In this document: positions 52,722 through 61,676 of the stretch, in pieces
Layout of the letters: every line of letters begins with the position of its first letter
Position numbering within the stretch: the first letter of the stretch is position 1
Assembly: GCF_002285795.1 (NCBI RefSeq)
Contig: NZ_CP022961.1
Span: forward strand, 6,018,001 to 6,082,000
Direction of reading: 5' to 3'
Source: Plantactinospora sp. KBS50
GTDB lineage: Bacteria; Actinomycetota; Actinomycetes; Mycobacteriales; Micromonosporaceae
DNA length: 64,000 bases
Translations under genes and position numbers: made by a program
Notes under the pieces: model-generated
What the model saw: the letters and a program-made list of their open reading frames with translations, nothing else
Told to the model about the DNA's origin: nothing
The model's database searches: none

Positions 52722-53995
52722 GCAGGACCGGTCGGCAGGACGGCGGCATGGCAGCGGTCGACGGGGCGGCCTCCCCACCGGCTCCCGGGACCGTCCCGGT
52801 CGCCGCGGGCGCGCTGCCGAGCGACCGGCGCATCGCCGGCGCGATCTGGCCGGCCCTGGTGGCCTCCGTACTGGGCCTGTTGCCGTTCACCGTGTTCAGC
52901 ACGTTCCTGGTGCCGATCGCCGACGCCGCCGGGGAGAGCGACGCGGTGGTCGGTGCGCTCCGCGGCCTGGGCGGGATCGGCGCGGTGCTGGTGGGCATCG
53001 CCGTGGCGCCGCTGATCGGGCCGGTCGCTCCCCGCCGGATGGCCGCGGCGGCCCTGGTGCTGCTCGCCGGGACGGCACTGGTCGCGACGATCGCCCGGGT
53101 ACCCACGCTGGCGGTGTTCTGCCTGCTGGTCGGGGCCTCGAACGCCATGCTCTATCCGGCGTTGGGGACCGTCGCGGCGGACCGGTTCGGCACGACGCCG
53201 ACCGCGGTCCGCGCCGCGACCCTGGTGACCGCGGCCAAGACGTTGGCCGCGACCCTGGTCGCGCCCCTGGTCGCGCTGCCCGCCCTCTGGTGGGGCTGGC
53301 GGGGGGATCTGGTGGCGATCGCGGTGGTCGCGACGGCCGTCACGCCGCTGCTGCTGCGGCCGGGGCCCGAGCCCGCCGCGCCCGGCGAGGCGACCCCGCG
53401 GCGCGGCTACCTCGCGTCGCTCCGGACGCTGGCCGCGGTGCCGGGCGCCCGCGCCCTGTTCGTGGTCTCGTTCGGCCAGGCCGGCGCGTTCCAGGGGTAT
53501 CTGGCATACCTGGCCGCCTTCTACGCCGACCGGTACGGCCTGTCGCCGAGCGCGTTCGCCCTTGTCTGGACCCTCAGCGGCGGATCGTTCTTCTTCGGCA
53601 ACCTGTTCGCCGGGCGCCTCCTGAACACCGTCGACTCGGATCGGCGGGCCGTTCGCGCGCTGCGCGTCTTCCTGGTCCTGGCGCTGGTCTCGCTGTTCGG
53701 GGTCTTCTGGGCGCCGGTGCTGCCGCTGGCGTTGGTCGCCACGGCGGTCCTGTCGGCCAGCCACGCGATCGGGGTGGCCGCGGTGGTGACGCTGTTGGTA
53801 CGCCGCGGCGGGGAACTGCGCGGCGCGGCGCTGAGCGTCAACGCCTCGGGGATGAGCCTGGGGCTGTTCCTCGGCGCCGCGGCCGGCGGTGCCGGGTTGG
53901 CGGCGGCGGATTACCCGGGCGCCGCCGCCGTCTTCGGCATGCTCACCGCGCTGTCCCTGGGCGCCGCCCTCACCGTCCGGCGGGGCAGCCCGTGA
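52718..53995 (+). CDS. MFS transporter, candidate metallophore exporter
   Basis: The 425-residue protein starts at TTG 52718, overlapping the cntM-like stop; ATG 52748 is an alternative with a weak ribosome site. About 12 hydrophobic segments are visible, from AIWPALVASVLGLLPFTVFS to AAVFGMLTALSLGAALTV, including GQAGAFQGYLAYLAAFYADR in the middle. In S. aureus the exporter CntE is also MFS and cotranscribed with cntKLM. Translational coupling here supports an export role for the opine product. Uptake of another substrate cannot be excluded. Confidence 0.82.
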   Translation: MSRTGRQDGGMAAVDGAASPPAPGTVPVAAGALPSDRRIAGAIWPALVASVLGLLPFTVFSTFLVPIADAAGESDAVVGALRGLGGIGAVLVGIAVAPLIGPVAPRRMAAAALVLLAGTALVATIARVPTLAVFCLLVGASNAMLYPALGTVAADRFGTTPTAVRAATLVTAAKTLAATLVAPLVALPALWWGWRGDLVAIAVVATAVTPLLLRPGPEPAAPGEATPRRGYLASLRTLAAVPGARALFVVSFGQAGAFQGYLAYLAAFYADRYGLSPSAFALVWTLSGGSFFFGNLFAGRLLNTVDSDRRAVRALRVFLVLALVSLFGVFWAPVLPLALVATAVLSASHAIGVAAVVTLLVRRGGELRGAALSVNASGMSLGLFLGAAAGGAGLAAADYPGAAAVFGMLTALSLGAALTVRRGSP

Positions 53996-54022
53996 CGCCC
54001 CCGCCGACGGGTGACCCGATGG

Positions 54023-54038
54023 TGTGATGCCGATCACA
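54023..54038. promoter_or_regulatory. CRP/FNR-type palindrome TGTGA-N6-TCACA
   Basis: TGTGATGCCGATCACA is a perfect TGTGA-N6-TCACA dyad, the CRP/GlxR-type operator, 28 bp after the MFS stop and 177 bp before the lipoprotein gene. It suggests separate control of the importer operon. A partly duplicated GCGACGGCCGGTCCG sequence (about 54126-54171) lies between the dyad and the gene. Confidence 0.55.
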
Positions 54039-54214
54039 AAGCAGCTCCGGCGGAACTCGGCACCCGGGCCGGGCGACATACGAGGTGCCCGATCGCGGAC
54101 GCGCCGGTGGCCGCTGCGGCCCCGGCGACGGCCGGTCCGGCCCCGGTCCGGTCCCCGCGACGGCCGGTCCGTTCCCCGCTATCGGGGTCGTGACGAGACG
54201 CTGGAGGTTGGTTC

Positions 54215-55315
54215 ATGAATGGTCGCCCGAGGATCGCGACGCCGGCCGGCAGGGGTCGGCCGACCCGGCGGGCGCCCGTCGCCGCGCTTGCGCTGCTGAC
54301 CGTCCTGGTCGCCGGGTGCGCCGTGGACGACGACCCGACGACGGCGCAGTCCTCCTCGGCGGCATCCGGGCACTACCCGGTGACGGTGGAGAACTGCGGA
54401 CGCAAGGTGACGTTCGACAAGGCGCCCAGCCGGGTCTATCTGGGCTTCCAGCCGGCGGCCGAGCTCTTCTTCGAGCTCGGACTGGGCGATCGGGCCATCG
54501 CCCAGATCAAGCCGATGGACGACCCCCTGCCCGAGCAGGCCGCCGACTTCGCGCGCGTCCCGGACAAGAGCCCGGACAGCTACGTACCGGTCGGCAAGGA
54601 GGAGATGCTCGCGCTGCGGCCCGACCTGCTCTTCGCGTACGTGAACTCCGAGTACGGCGGACCCGAACAACTCGCCTCGGGTCTGGCCACGGTCGACGAC
54701 CTCAAGAACATCGGCGCGAACGTGTACGCCCTGGTGTGCCCCAACGAGGAGCCGATCCGCGTCGACTTCACCTATCGGGCCCTCAAGGATCTCGGCGTCA
54801 TCTTCGACATCGAGGACCGGGCGAACGCCCTGGCCGACCGGCTGAAGGCGCGCGTCGCCGACGTGCAGCACCGGGTCGCCGGCCGCAAGCCGGTGCCGGT
54901 GTTCTTCTACTACGGCGGCGAGGGTCCGATCTACACCGGCACCCGCGACGCGTACGTCGACGAGATGATCCGGCTGGCCGGCGGAAAGAACGTGTTCGGC
55001 GACATCGGCGGCGGGCGCCGGGGCTTCCTTGAGGTTTCCCGGGAGACGGCGGCCGCGAAGAATCCCGACTTCTTCCTGGTCGACGCGAGCCCGAACTACG
55101 ACCAGGACGCGCAGGCCAAGGCCGACTACCTGTTCCGCACCTTCCCGGAGATGCAGGCCAGCAAGGACCGACGGTTCGGCCTGACCTACGACACGGCCAA
55201 CACCCCGGGCATCCGGTACGTCGACGTGATCGAGAACCTGGCCCGGGCGCTGCACCCGGACGCCTTCGCCGACCAGCCGGCCGGGTCGCCGGCCACCTCC
55301 GCGGCCGGGACATGA
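54215..55315 (+). CDS. Metal/siderophore ABC transporter substrate-binding lipoprotein
   Basis: ATG 54215 follows GGAGG and gives 366 residues. A lipoprotein signal peptide ends in the lipobox LVAGC, so the mature N-terminus is the lipidated Cys35. The body is a class III (FhuD/BtuF/FepB-type) binding protein: VTVENCGRKVTFDKAPSRVY, then ELGLGDRAIAQI, LRPDLLFAYVNSEYGG and IRLAGGKNVFGDIGGG. It starts a coupled operon with permease, ATPase and methyltransferase. Next to opine-metallophore genes, the likely cargo is the metal–opine complex, though the family alone would allow siderophore, haem or cobalamin. Confidence 0.88.
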   Translation: MNGRPRIATPAGRGRPTRRAPVAALALLTVLVAGCAVDDDPTTAQSSSAASGHYPVTVENCGRKVTFDKAPSRVYLGFQPAAELFFELGLGDRAIAQIKPMDDPLPEQAADFARVPDKSPDSYVPVGKEEMLALRPDLLFAYVNSEYGGPEQLASGLATVDDLKNIGANVYALVCPNEEPIRVDFTYRALKDLGVIFDIEDRANALADRLKARVADVQHRVAGRKPVPVFFYYGGEGPIYTGTRDAYVDEMIRLAGGKNVFGDIGGGRRGFLEVSRETAAAKNPDFFLVDASPNYDQDAQAKADYLFRTFPEMQASKDRRFGLTYDTANTPGIRYVDVIENLARALHPDAFADQPAGSPATSAAGT

Positions 55316-56412
55316 CCGCGCTGGCGCCGGACACCGATCGGACGGACGCGACCCCGATCACCCGGGTCGCGTCCGGACCGGCCCGCCGGGCGGTGATCCT
55401 GCTCGCCCTGGGCGCCGCCGTGCTGGCCGCGGTCATCCTGGCGACCTGCCTCGGCCCGGTGCGGATCCCGGTACGCGACACCGTGCAGACCGTGCTCTAC
55501 CACCTCTCCCCGGCCTGGTTCGCCAAGCCGCGCGACCCGGTGTTCGCCCAGATCGTGTGGCAGATCCGGCTGCCCCGTGCCCTGCTCGGCGCGGTGGTCG
55601 GGGCGGGACTGGCGGTGGTCGGCGTCGTCCTGCAGGCGGTGGTCCGCAATCCCCTGGCCGACCCGTACCTGCTCGGTGTCTCCTCGGGGGCCGCCTTCGG
55701 CGCCGTACTGGTGCTGGTGCTCGGCGCCTCGGCCGTCGCCGGGCTGGGCCTGTCCTCGGCGGCGTTCGTGGGTGCGTTGATCGCCACCCTGCTGGTCTAC
55801 CTGCTGGCCAACCGCGCGGGACGGGTCACCCCCTTCCGGCTGATCCTGGCCGGGGTGGCGCTGGCGTACCTGTTCCAGGCCCTCTACGGGCTGCTCCTGC
55901 TGCACGCGAACCCGTACGACGTACAGGGCGTGCTGGTCTGGCTGTTCGGCAGCCTGGGCGCGACGCAGTGGCACGACGTGGGCATTCCCGCGGCCGGTGT
56001 GCTGGCCGGCACGCTGTACCTGCTCACCCAGGCGCGACCGCTGAACTCGCTGCTTGCCGGCGAGGAGACCGCCGTCTCGCTCGGGCTGGACGTGTCCCGG
56101 TTCCGGATGCGGATGCTGGTGGTCACGTCGCTGCTGGTCGGCGTGATGGTCGCGGTCAGCGGCGCGATCGCGTTCGTCGGACTGATCATCCCGCACGCCT
56201 GCCGGATGCTGGTCGGCGCGGACCACCGGCGGCTGCTGCCCGTGGCCGCGCTGACCGGGTCGGCCTTCCTCGTCCTGATGGACCTCGCCGCCCGTACCGT
56301 GCTGGCCCCGACCGACCTGCCGCTCTCGATCGTGACCGCGATATTCGGGGTGCCGTTCTTCATCTGGATGCTGCGCCAACGCGAGGCGGGTCGGGAGGCA
56401 CGATTCGGGTGA
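55312..56412 (+). CDS. FecCD/BtuC-type ABC transporter permease
   Basis: The 366-residue protein starts at ATG 55312 inside the lipoprotein stop (ATGA). The FecCD signature is complete: QIRLPRALLGAVVGAGLAVV, GVVLQAVVRNPLADPYLLGV, SSGAAFGAVL, VWLFGSLGATQW, GEETAVSLGLDV and the coupling region SGAIAFVGLIIPHACRMLVG. Eight to ten hydrophobic spans follow the FecCD pattern. It is a homodimeric permease for metal–chelate uptake with the flanking genes. Confidence 0.93.
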   Translation: MTALAPDTDRTDATPITRVASGPARRAVILLALGAAVLAAVILATCLGPVRIPVRDTVQTVLYHLSPAWFAKPRDPVFAQIVWQIRLPRALLGAVVGAGLAVVGVVLQAVVRNPLADPYLLGVSSGAAFGAVLVLVLGASAVAGLGLSSAAFVGALIATLLVYLLANRAGRVTPFRLILAGVALAYLFQALYGLLLLHANPYDVQGVLVWLFGSLGATQWHDVGIPAAGVLAGTLYLLTQARPLNSLLAGEETAVSLGLDVSRFRMRMLVVTSLLVGVMVAVSGAIAFVGLIIPHACRMLVGADHRRLLPVAALTGSAFLVLMDLAARTVLAPTDLPLSIVTAIFGVPFFIWMLRQREAGREARFG

Positions 56413-57254
56413 CCAGCGACTCGAGGGTTGTCGTCGACGGCGTGTCCGTGACCCTGGGCAACACCCCGATCGTGTCCGGGGCGAGCCTGACGGTCGGTGC
56501 CGGGGAGTTGGTGGGCATCGTCGGCCCGAACGGAAGTGGAAAGTCCACGCTGCTGCGGGTGATCTACCGCGCCCTGCGACCGGCCGTCGGCGCGGTACGG
56601 GTCGACCGCAGCGACGTGTGGAAGATCAGCGCCCGGGAGTCCGCGCAGCGCACCGCCGTGGTGGTGCAGGAGACCGGGGCCGACTTCACCCTCAAGGTGG
56701 CCGACGTGGTCGCCATGGGCCGCAACCCGCACAAGCGGGCGCTGGACCGGGACACCGGCACGGACCGGCGGATCTGCGAACAGGCCCTGGACCGGACCGG
56801 CATGCGGGCGTTCGCCGGGCGGGACTTCGACACCCTCTCCGGTGGGGAGAAGCAACGGGTCCTGCTGGCCAGGGCGCTGGCCCAGCAACCACGGCTGCTG
56901 GTGCTCGACGAACCGACCAACCACCTGGACATCCGGTTCCAACTGGAACTGCTCGCCCTGATCCGGGCGACCGGCGTCACCACCCTGACGGTGATGCACG
57001 ACCTCGCCCTGGCGGTCGGGCACTGCGACCGCCTCTACATCGTGCACGGCGGACGGGTCGTCGCCCACGGGCCGCCGGAGCAGGTGCTCACCCCGGGCCT
57101 CGTGGCCGAGGTCTTCGGGGTCCGGTCACACCGCTGGGTCGACCCGGACACCGGGCGAGTGCACCTCGGCTTCTCCCGCCTGCCCGACACCGGGTCCGAC
57201 GACACCGACCCGGCCGCGACACCCGTACCGGCGCTCAGGGAGGAAGTCCCGTGA
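56409..57254 (+). CDS. FepC/BtuD-type ABC transporter ATP-binding protein
   Basis: GTG 56409 overlaps the permease stop (GTGA) and gives 281 residues. Walker A is GPNGSGKSTLL (39-49), Q-loop VVVQE, then VADVVAMGRNPHK, signature LSGGEKQRVLLARAL, Walker B LLVLDEPTNHLDIR, H-loop VMHDLALA. The C-terminus is the usual short tail of siderophore/B12 ATPases. It is coupled to the methyltransferase downstream. Confidence 0.93.
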   Translation: MTSDSRVVVDGVSVTLGNTPIVSGASLTVGAGELVGIVGPNGSGKSTLLRVIYRALRPAVGAVRVDRSDVWKISARESAQRTAVVVQETGADFTLKVADVVAMGRNPHKRALDRDTGTDRRICEQALDRTGMRAFAGRDFDTLSGGEKQRVLLARALAQQPRLLVLDEPTNHLDIRFQLELLALIRATGVTTLTVMHDLALAVGHCDRLYIVHGGRVVAHGPPEQVLTPGLVAEVFGVRSHRWVDPDTGRVHLGFSRLPDTGSDDTDPAATPVPALREEVP

Positions 57255-58033
57255 CCATCCGCGACCAGGCCGGCCCGTGGCGCGAGCTGCTCGACCGCTG
57301 GGACGCCCAGCAGACCGTCTACATCGAGCATCGGGACCGGGTCTACGACGTGATGTTCGAGGTGCTCACCCACCTGCGACCCGGCGACGACCCCACCGTC
57401 CTCGATCTCGCCTGCGGACCCGGTGCGATCAGCGCCCGCCTGCTGCACCGGCTGCCCAAGGCACGATCGGTCGCCGTCGACATCGACCCCGTCCTGCTGG
57501 CCATCGGCCGGGGCGCCCTCGGGGACGTGGACGGCCGTCTCCGCTGGGTGCGGGCCGACCTGCGGGACCCGGACTGGACCGCCGCGCTCGGCGCCGACAG
57601 CGCCGCCGGCACCTTCGACGCGGTGCTCTCCAGCACCGCCCTGCACTGGCTCGACCCGGCCACCCTCGTCGCGACCTACCGCCGGGCGTACGAACTGCTG
57701 CGCCCCGGCGGGGTCCTGCTCAACGCGGACTACCTACCCCACCCCGCGCAGAGCCGGCTGCGGCAGGCGTGCGACGCCCTGGCTCTGCACCGACGCAACC
57801 GCGCGCTGGGAGCCGGCGCGGAGTCCTGGGAGGCGTGGTGGGACGCCGCGGCCGCCGAGCCGGCGCTCGCCGACGCGTTCGCCCTGCGCGCGACGCTCTG
57901 GCCCGAAGGGGCACGGGACTGGGCGATGGCCACCCACCACTTCCACGAGGCCGCCCTACAGGACGCGGGCTTCGCCGAGGCCGGCATCGTCTGGCAGGAC
58001 CTCCAGGAACGGATCATCGCGGGCCTCAGATAA
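57251..58033 (+). CDS. Class I SAM methyltransferase coupled to the importer
   Basis: GTG 57251 overlaps the ATPase stop and gives 260 residues. SAM-binding motifs are VLDLACGPGAISARLL, VAVDIDPVLLAIGRGAL, WVRADLRDPDW, VLSSTALHWLDPATLV and ELLRPGGVLLNADYL, a UbiE/Trans-aconitate-methyltransferase-like pattern with the HWL signature. Tight coupling to a metal-chelate importer is odd for a housekeeping methylase. It may modify the metallophore or release metal from it, but neither is shown by the sequence. No SAM-independent function is suggested. Confidence 0.85.
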   Translation: MTIRDQAGPWRELLDRWDAQQTVYIEHRDRVYDVMFEVLTHLRPGDDPTVLDLACGPGAISARLLHRLPKARSVAVDIDPVLLAIGRGALGDVDGRLRWVRADLRDPDWTAALGADSAAGTFDAVLSSTALHWLDPATLVATYRRAYELLRPGGVLLNADYLPHPAQSRLRQACDALALHRRNRALGAGAESWEAWWDAAAAEPALADAFALRATLWPEGARDWAMATHHFHEAALQDAGFAEAGIVWQDLQERIIAGLR

Positions 58034-58178
58034 CGGTACGTGGCGAGGCGGTTGCGCCATCGGCCGAACGGCCGCTGACGGCCCCGATCGGTTCATGGTT
58101 GTCTCTGCTCAGAAACATCGGCGTGGGTAGATATAACCCGATCTTCCGGCGCCGCCTCCCAACCTCAGGAGCTGCCCC

Positions 58179-60074
58179 ATGGTCCGTACCAGACTCCGGC
58201 GGAGAATCCGTGCCGCCGCCGTCCTCGCGATCGTCACCGCCGGCCTGCCGGCGCTGGCCGCCCAACCCGCCACCGCCGCCCCCACCACCGGCCAGGCCAC
58301 CACCACGACCGGCCAGGCCAGCGGCCTGGCGGCGGCGTGTACGCCCGGCCAACTGCTCGGCAACCCCGGCTTCGAGAGCGGCGGCACCTCCTGGACCGCC
58401 GCATCGGGTGTGATCGGCAGCTTCACGCAGCAACCGGCCCACGGCGGCAGCCAGGTTGCCTGGCTGGACGGGTACGGCCGCCGGCACACCGACACGCTGT
58501 CCCAGGCGGTCAGCCTGCCGGCCGACTGCACCACCGCCACCCTCAGCTTCTGGCTGCACATCGACACCGCCGAGACCGGATCCACGGCGTACGACCGGCT
58601 CACCGTCAAGCTGGGCGACACCACCCTGGCCACCTACTCCAACCTGGACGCCGCCAGCGGGTACGTCCAGCGGACCCTCAACCTGTCGGGATACGCCGGC
58701 CAGTCCGCGACGCTCAGCTTCACCGGGGTGGAGGACGCCAGCCTGCAAACCAGCTTCGTGCTGGACGACCTCGCACTGTCCGTCTCCGGCGACGGTGGCG
58801 GCGGCGGCACGGACGCCACCCGCACGCCCAACCAGGGCACCTACACCGTCAACCTGACCAGCGACTCGACCGGCGCGAACTGGAGCGGCCACGAGAGCAT
58901 CCGGTTCAGCAACCCGTCGGCGGTGGCGCTGGCCGAGGTCTACCTTCGGCTGTGGGACAACTACCACGGCAGCTGCCCCGGCAACCAGCCGATCCGGGTC
59001 AGCAACGTCACCGGCGGCACCGCCGGCGCGCTGGAGGTCGGCTGCACCGCGCTGAAGGTGACACTGCCCTCGCCGCTCGCCCAGGGCGGCACCGCGACCA
59101 TCGGCTTCGACCTGTCGATCGCCGTACCCAACGGCAGCGACCGGTTCGGCCGGGACGGGTCGTACAGCTTCATCGGCAACGCGCTGCCGGTGCTGGCGGT
59201 CCGGGACGGCAGCGGCTGGCACCTCGACCCGTACACCAACAACGGGGAGAGCTTCTACCAGCTGGCCAGCAACTACACCGTCGCGCTCGACCACCCGAGC
59301 ACGGTCCTCACGCCGGCCACCGGCACCGCCACCGACACGCCCGGCTCGTCCGGACGTACGGTCACCACCGCCACCGCCACGAACGTCCGCGAGTTCGCCT
59401 GGGGTGCCGGGCCGTTCAACCGCTCCACCACCACCTCGTCCGGTGGGGTGAAGGTCAACACCTGGTGGACCTCCGGCGTCTCCAGCAGCACCGCGGCGAG
59501 CATGCAGTCCACCGCGGCGTCCGCGATGGACGGCCACGGCTCGCGGTTCGGCGCCTACCCGTACGGTGAGGTGGACCTGGTGCTGCACAACAACTTCTGG
59601 TTCGGCGGCATGGAGTACCCGGGCTTCGTGCTCTCGCAGCCCAGCGTCACCCCCGTCGTCCACGAACTCGGCCACCAGTGGTTCTACGGCATCGTCGGCG
59701 ACGACGAGTACAACACCCCGTGGCTGGACGAGGGCTTCACCGACTACGCCACCGACCTGCAACGCGGGATCACCGGCACGAACTGCTGGAACAACGTCCG
59801 GTGGTCCTCGTCCGCCGAGATGATCACCAACCCGATGAGCTACTGGGACACCCACTCCAGCCGCTACTCGACGGTCATCTACACGTACGGCAAGTGCGTG
59901 CTGCACGACCTGCGTCGCCTGCTGGGTGACGCCGCCATGACGACCATGATGCGCAACTACGCGCAGAGTCACTGGTACGGCATCTCGACCGTGGCAGACT
60001 TCAAGGCCGCGGCCCAGGCCGCCACCAGCACCGACCTGACCTCCTTCTGGAGCACCCACCGGGTGCAGGGCTGA
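58179..60074 (+). CDS. Secreted M1-family metallopeptidase
   Basis: ATG 58179 follows CAGGAG and gives 631 residues. A signal peptide (residues 1-34) ends near ATAAP. A jelly-roll-like domain (about 55-205, [20 protein letters not shown]) comes first, then an M1 N-terminal beta domain (about 215-400). The catalytic domain has GGMEYPG (exopeptidase-type loop) and the zinc site [20 protein letters not shown] plus [14 protein letters not shown] (HExxH-x18-E). Asparagine- and Thr-rich linkers separate the domains. It lacks the large C-terminal helical domain of PepN. A monocistronic extracellular aminopeptidase is likely. Confidence 0.92.
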   Translation: MVRTRLRRRIRAAAVLAIVTAGLPALAAQPATAAPTTGQATTTTGQASGLAAACTPGQLLGNPGFESGGTSWTAASGVIGSFTQQPAHGGSQVAWLDGYGRRHTDTLSQAVSLPADCTTATLSFWLHIDTAETGSTAYDRLTVKLGDTTLATYSNLDAASGYVQRTLNLSGYAGQSATLSFTGVEDASLQTSFVLDDLALSVSGDGGGGGTDATRTPNQGTYTVNLTSDSTGANWSGHESIRFSNPSAVALAEVYLRLWDNYHGSCPGNQPIRVSNVTGGTAGALEVGCTALKVTLPSPLAQGGTATIGFDLSIAVPNGSDRFGRDGSYSFIGNALPVLAVRDGSGWHLDPYTNNGESFYQLASNYTVALDHPSTVLTPATGTATDTPGSSGRTVTTATATNVREFAWGAGPFNRSTTTSSGGVKVNTWWTSGVSSSTAASMQSTAASAMDGHGSRFGAYPYGEVDLVLHNNFWFGGMEYPGFVLSQPSVTPVVHELGHQWFYGIVGDDEYNTPWLDEGFTDYATDLQRGITGTNCWNNVRWSSSAEMITNPMSYWDTHSSRYSTVIYTYGKCVLHDLRRLLGDAAMTTMMRNYAQSHWYGISTVADFKAAAQAATSTDLTSFWSTHRVQG

Positions 60075-60080
60075 GGTCCG

Positions 60081-60118
60081 CCGGTCCCCGGCCGGAGACG
60101 TCTCCGGCCGGGGACCGG
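60081..60118 (+). terminator. Perfect 38-bp palindromic terminator
   Basis: A 19+19 bp palindrome centred on GAGACGTCTC begins 7 bp after the peptidase stop and is GC-rich. It can form a long hairpin after the secreted peptidase gene. Confidence 0.8.
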
Positions 60119-60323
60119 TTACGGCAGCGCCCGCGAGTCAGTCATCGCCAGCCACAGGTTCCCAATTTTCGCGTACACCGAGAGTCCGGGCGGTGGTCGT
60201 GGCCCTCAAGGTGGCACACCTCCTGGTGGTCGCGGTTCGCTTGACGGGTGACCGGGACGCGAGCAGCCGCGCCACCATCATCGCCGACGCCCGATGCGAC
60301 AACGTGGTGGCCCTTGGTCGTCA

Positions 60324-61673
60324 TCAGCGGATGTCCGGCTCGCCGAAGTTGCTCGCCGCGACCTGCGGCCGTACCTGCACATCGCGCACCAGCGATCCCA
60401 CCTGGTCATAGAGCCGCACCCGGACGACCTGCCGAGGATCCACCAGGAGCGCACCGGCCCCGGCGTCGAGATCACCGCCGGCCAGCACATCATCCCGCTC
60501 GTCCAGCAACTCCGCGCGGGCAGCCGCCGGCGGGCCGGCCACCAGCACCCCCGCGGCACCCACCCCGGGCAGCCGCACCACCATCAGGTCGGGCTGGCCA
60601 ATCCCCGACGTATCCCACGTGCCGGTCGGTGATCCCGCGACTCCGGTCCGCAGCAGCCCGGCGCATCCCCCGGTGGGAAAGCACGAGCGGACCAGCACCG
60701 CCCCGGGGCCGCCGACGGACCAGTCCGGCAGCCGTCCCGCCCACACCAGCTGGGGCTCGGCCCCGCCGCTCAGGCCAGCCTTCGACATCCTCTCGGACAG
60801 GACGGTCATCGCAATTGCTCCGGTGTCCGGGCCGCCTTGAGCGGTGGCTACCGCCAAGGGAATCGCGACCCGCATTTCAGCAGGCACGGCCGGACCGGCG
60901 TACCGGACGGCACCGTCGCAACTGAACCGCCACCGCGCGTCCGGCTGTCCCGCGTACCAGGTCAGGAAGCCGTCACCCGACGTGGCGTGCCAGGTCCGCG
61001 CCACCGAACCGGACTCGGTGATCTGCCCGTTGCTGGAGGTCTCCGCGACGCACCCCGCCGGGGCGAGGCCGAACGCGACACCGTCCCGGTCCGCGACCGC
61101 CGACCATCGGCGGCCGTAGACGACGGCTGTCAGTTCCTGGGCCTGATCCGGGGTACCGGTCTCGTTCACCAGGTCGGCGCCGGAGGCGCCCGGGGCGCCC
61201 CAACCGGTACGGATCACCGCCTGATTCTCGTTCCGGAACGCCACCACCACGATCCGCGTCCCCGAGACGTCCTGTGCGAACAGCACCCTGACCCGATCCA
61301 GCGCCGGATCGACCAGCAGCCTCACCCGGGCGTCCCGATATCGCCGCTCGATCTCGGCGATCAGCGCGTAGTCGTCGGCCAGGTTGCCCCGGGTCGGCGA
61401 ATCCAGCAGGCGTCGGACCATCGGCGTGTCGATTCGGCTCGGCGGCTGGTACCTGCCCGGTGCCGGTGATGCGGCCGCCCGTCGCAGGTCCGTGAGCCCT
61501 CCACCGCCGAGTACCGGCACCGCCGTCAGCACTGCTGCGAATCCTGCCACCGCGGCCAGGGCAACCCGCCGCCGGCGTCGCCGTACCCGCGCCAGCAGCC
61601 GCCGGTACGGGTCGGGACGCGGCACGACCGGCTCGGCCAGTCCGGCAAGCGCCTGTCGCAGTTCATCGTCCAC
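60324..61673 (-). CDS. Membrane-anchored protein downstream of a SigE-family sigma factor
   Basis: The 449-residue protein has a cytoplasmic N-terminus of about 35 residues (MDDELRQALAGLAEPVVPRP), an Arg-rich stretch, and one membrane segment (VALAAVAGFAAVLTAVPVLG, about 36-55). An external domain of about 390 residues follows. No catalytic motif is recognised; there are four Cys in pairs (AGCVAET, FSCDGA, SCFPTGGCAG). It starts 3 bp after the sigma-factor stop. This layout is common for sensors or anti-sigma-like partners of SigE-family factors, so that role is proposed from position only. Confidence 0.72.
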   Translation of the reverse strand: MDDELRQALAGLAEPVVPRPDPYRRLLARVRRRRRRVALAAVAGFAAVLTAVPVLGGGGLTDLRRAAASPAPGRYQPPSRIDTPMVRRLLDSPTRGNLADDYALIAEIERRYRDARVRLLVDPALDRVRVLFAQDVSGTRIVVVAFRNENQAVIRTGWGAPGASGADLVNETGTPDQAQELTAVVYGRRWSAVADRDGVAFGLAPAGCVAETSSNGQITESGSVARTWHATSGDGFLTWYAGQPDARWRFSCDGAVRYAGPAVPAEMRVAIPLAVATAQGGPDTGAIAMTVLSERMSKAGLSGGAEPQLVWAGRLPDWSVGGPGAVLVRSCFPTGGCAGLLRTGVAGSPTGTWDTSGIGQPDLMVVRLPGVGAAGVLVAGPPAAARAELLDERDDVLAGGDLDAGAGALLVDPRQVVRVRLYDQVGSLVRDVQVRPQVAASNFGEPDIR

Positions 61674-61676
61674 CGT

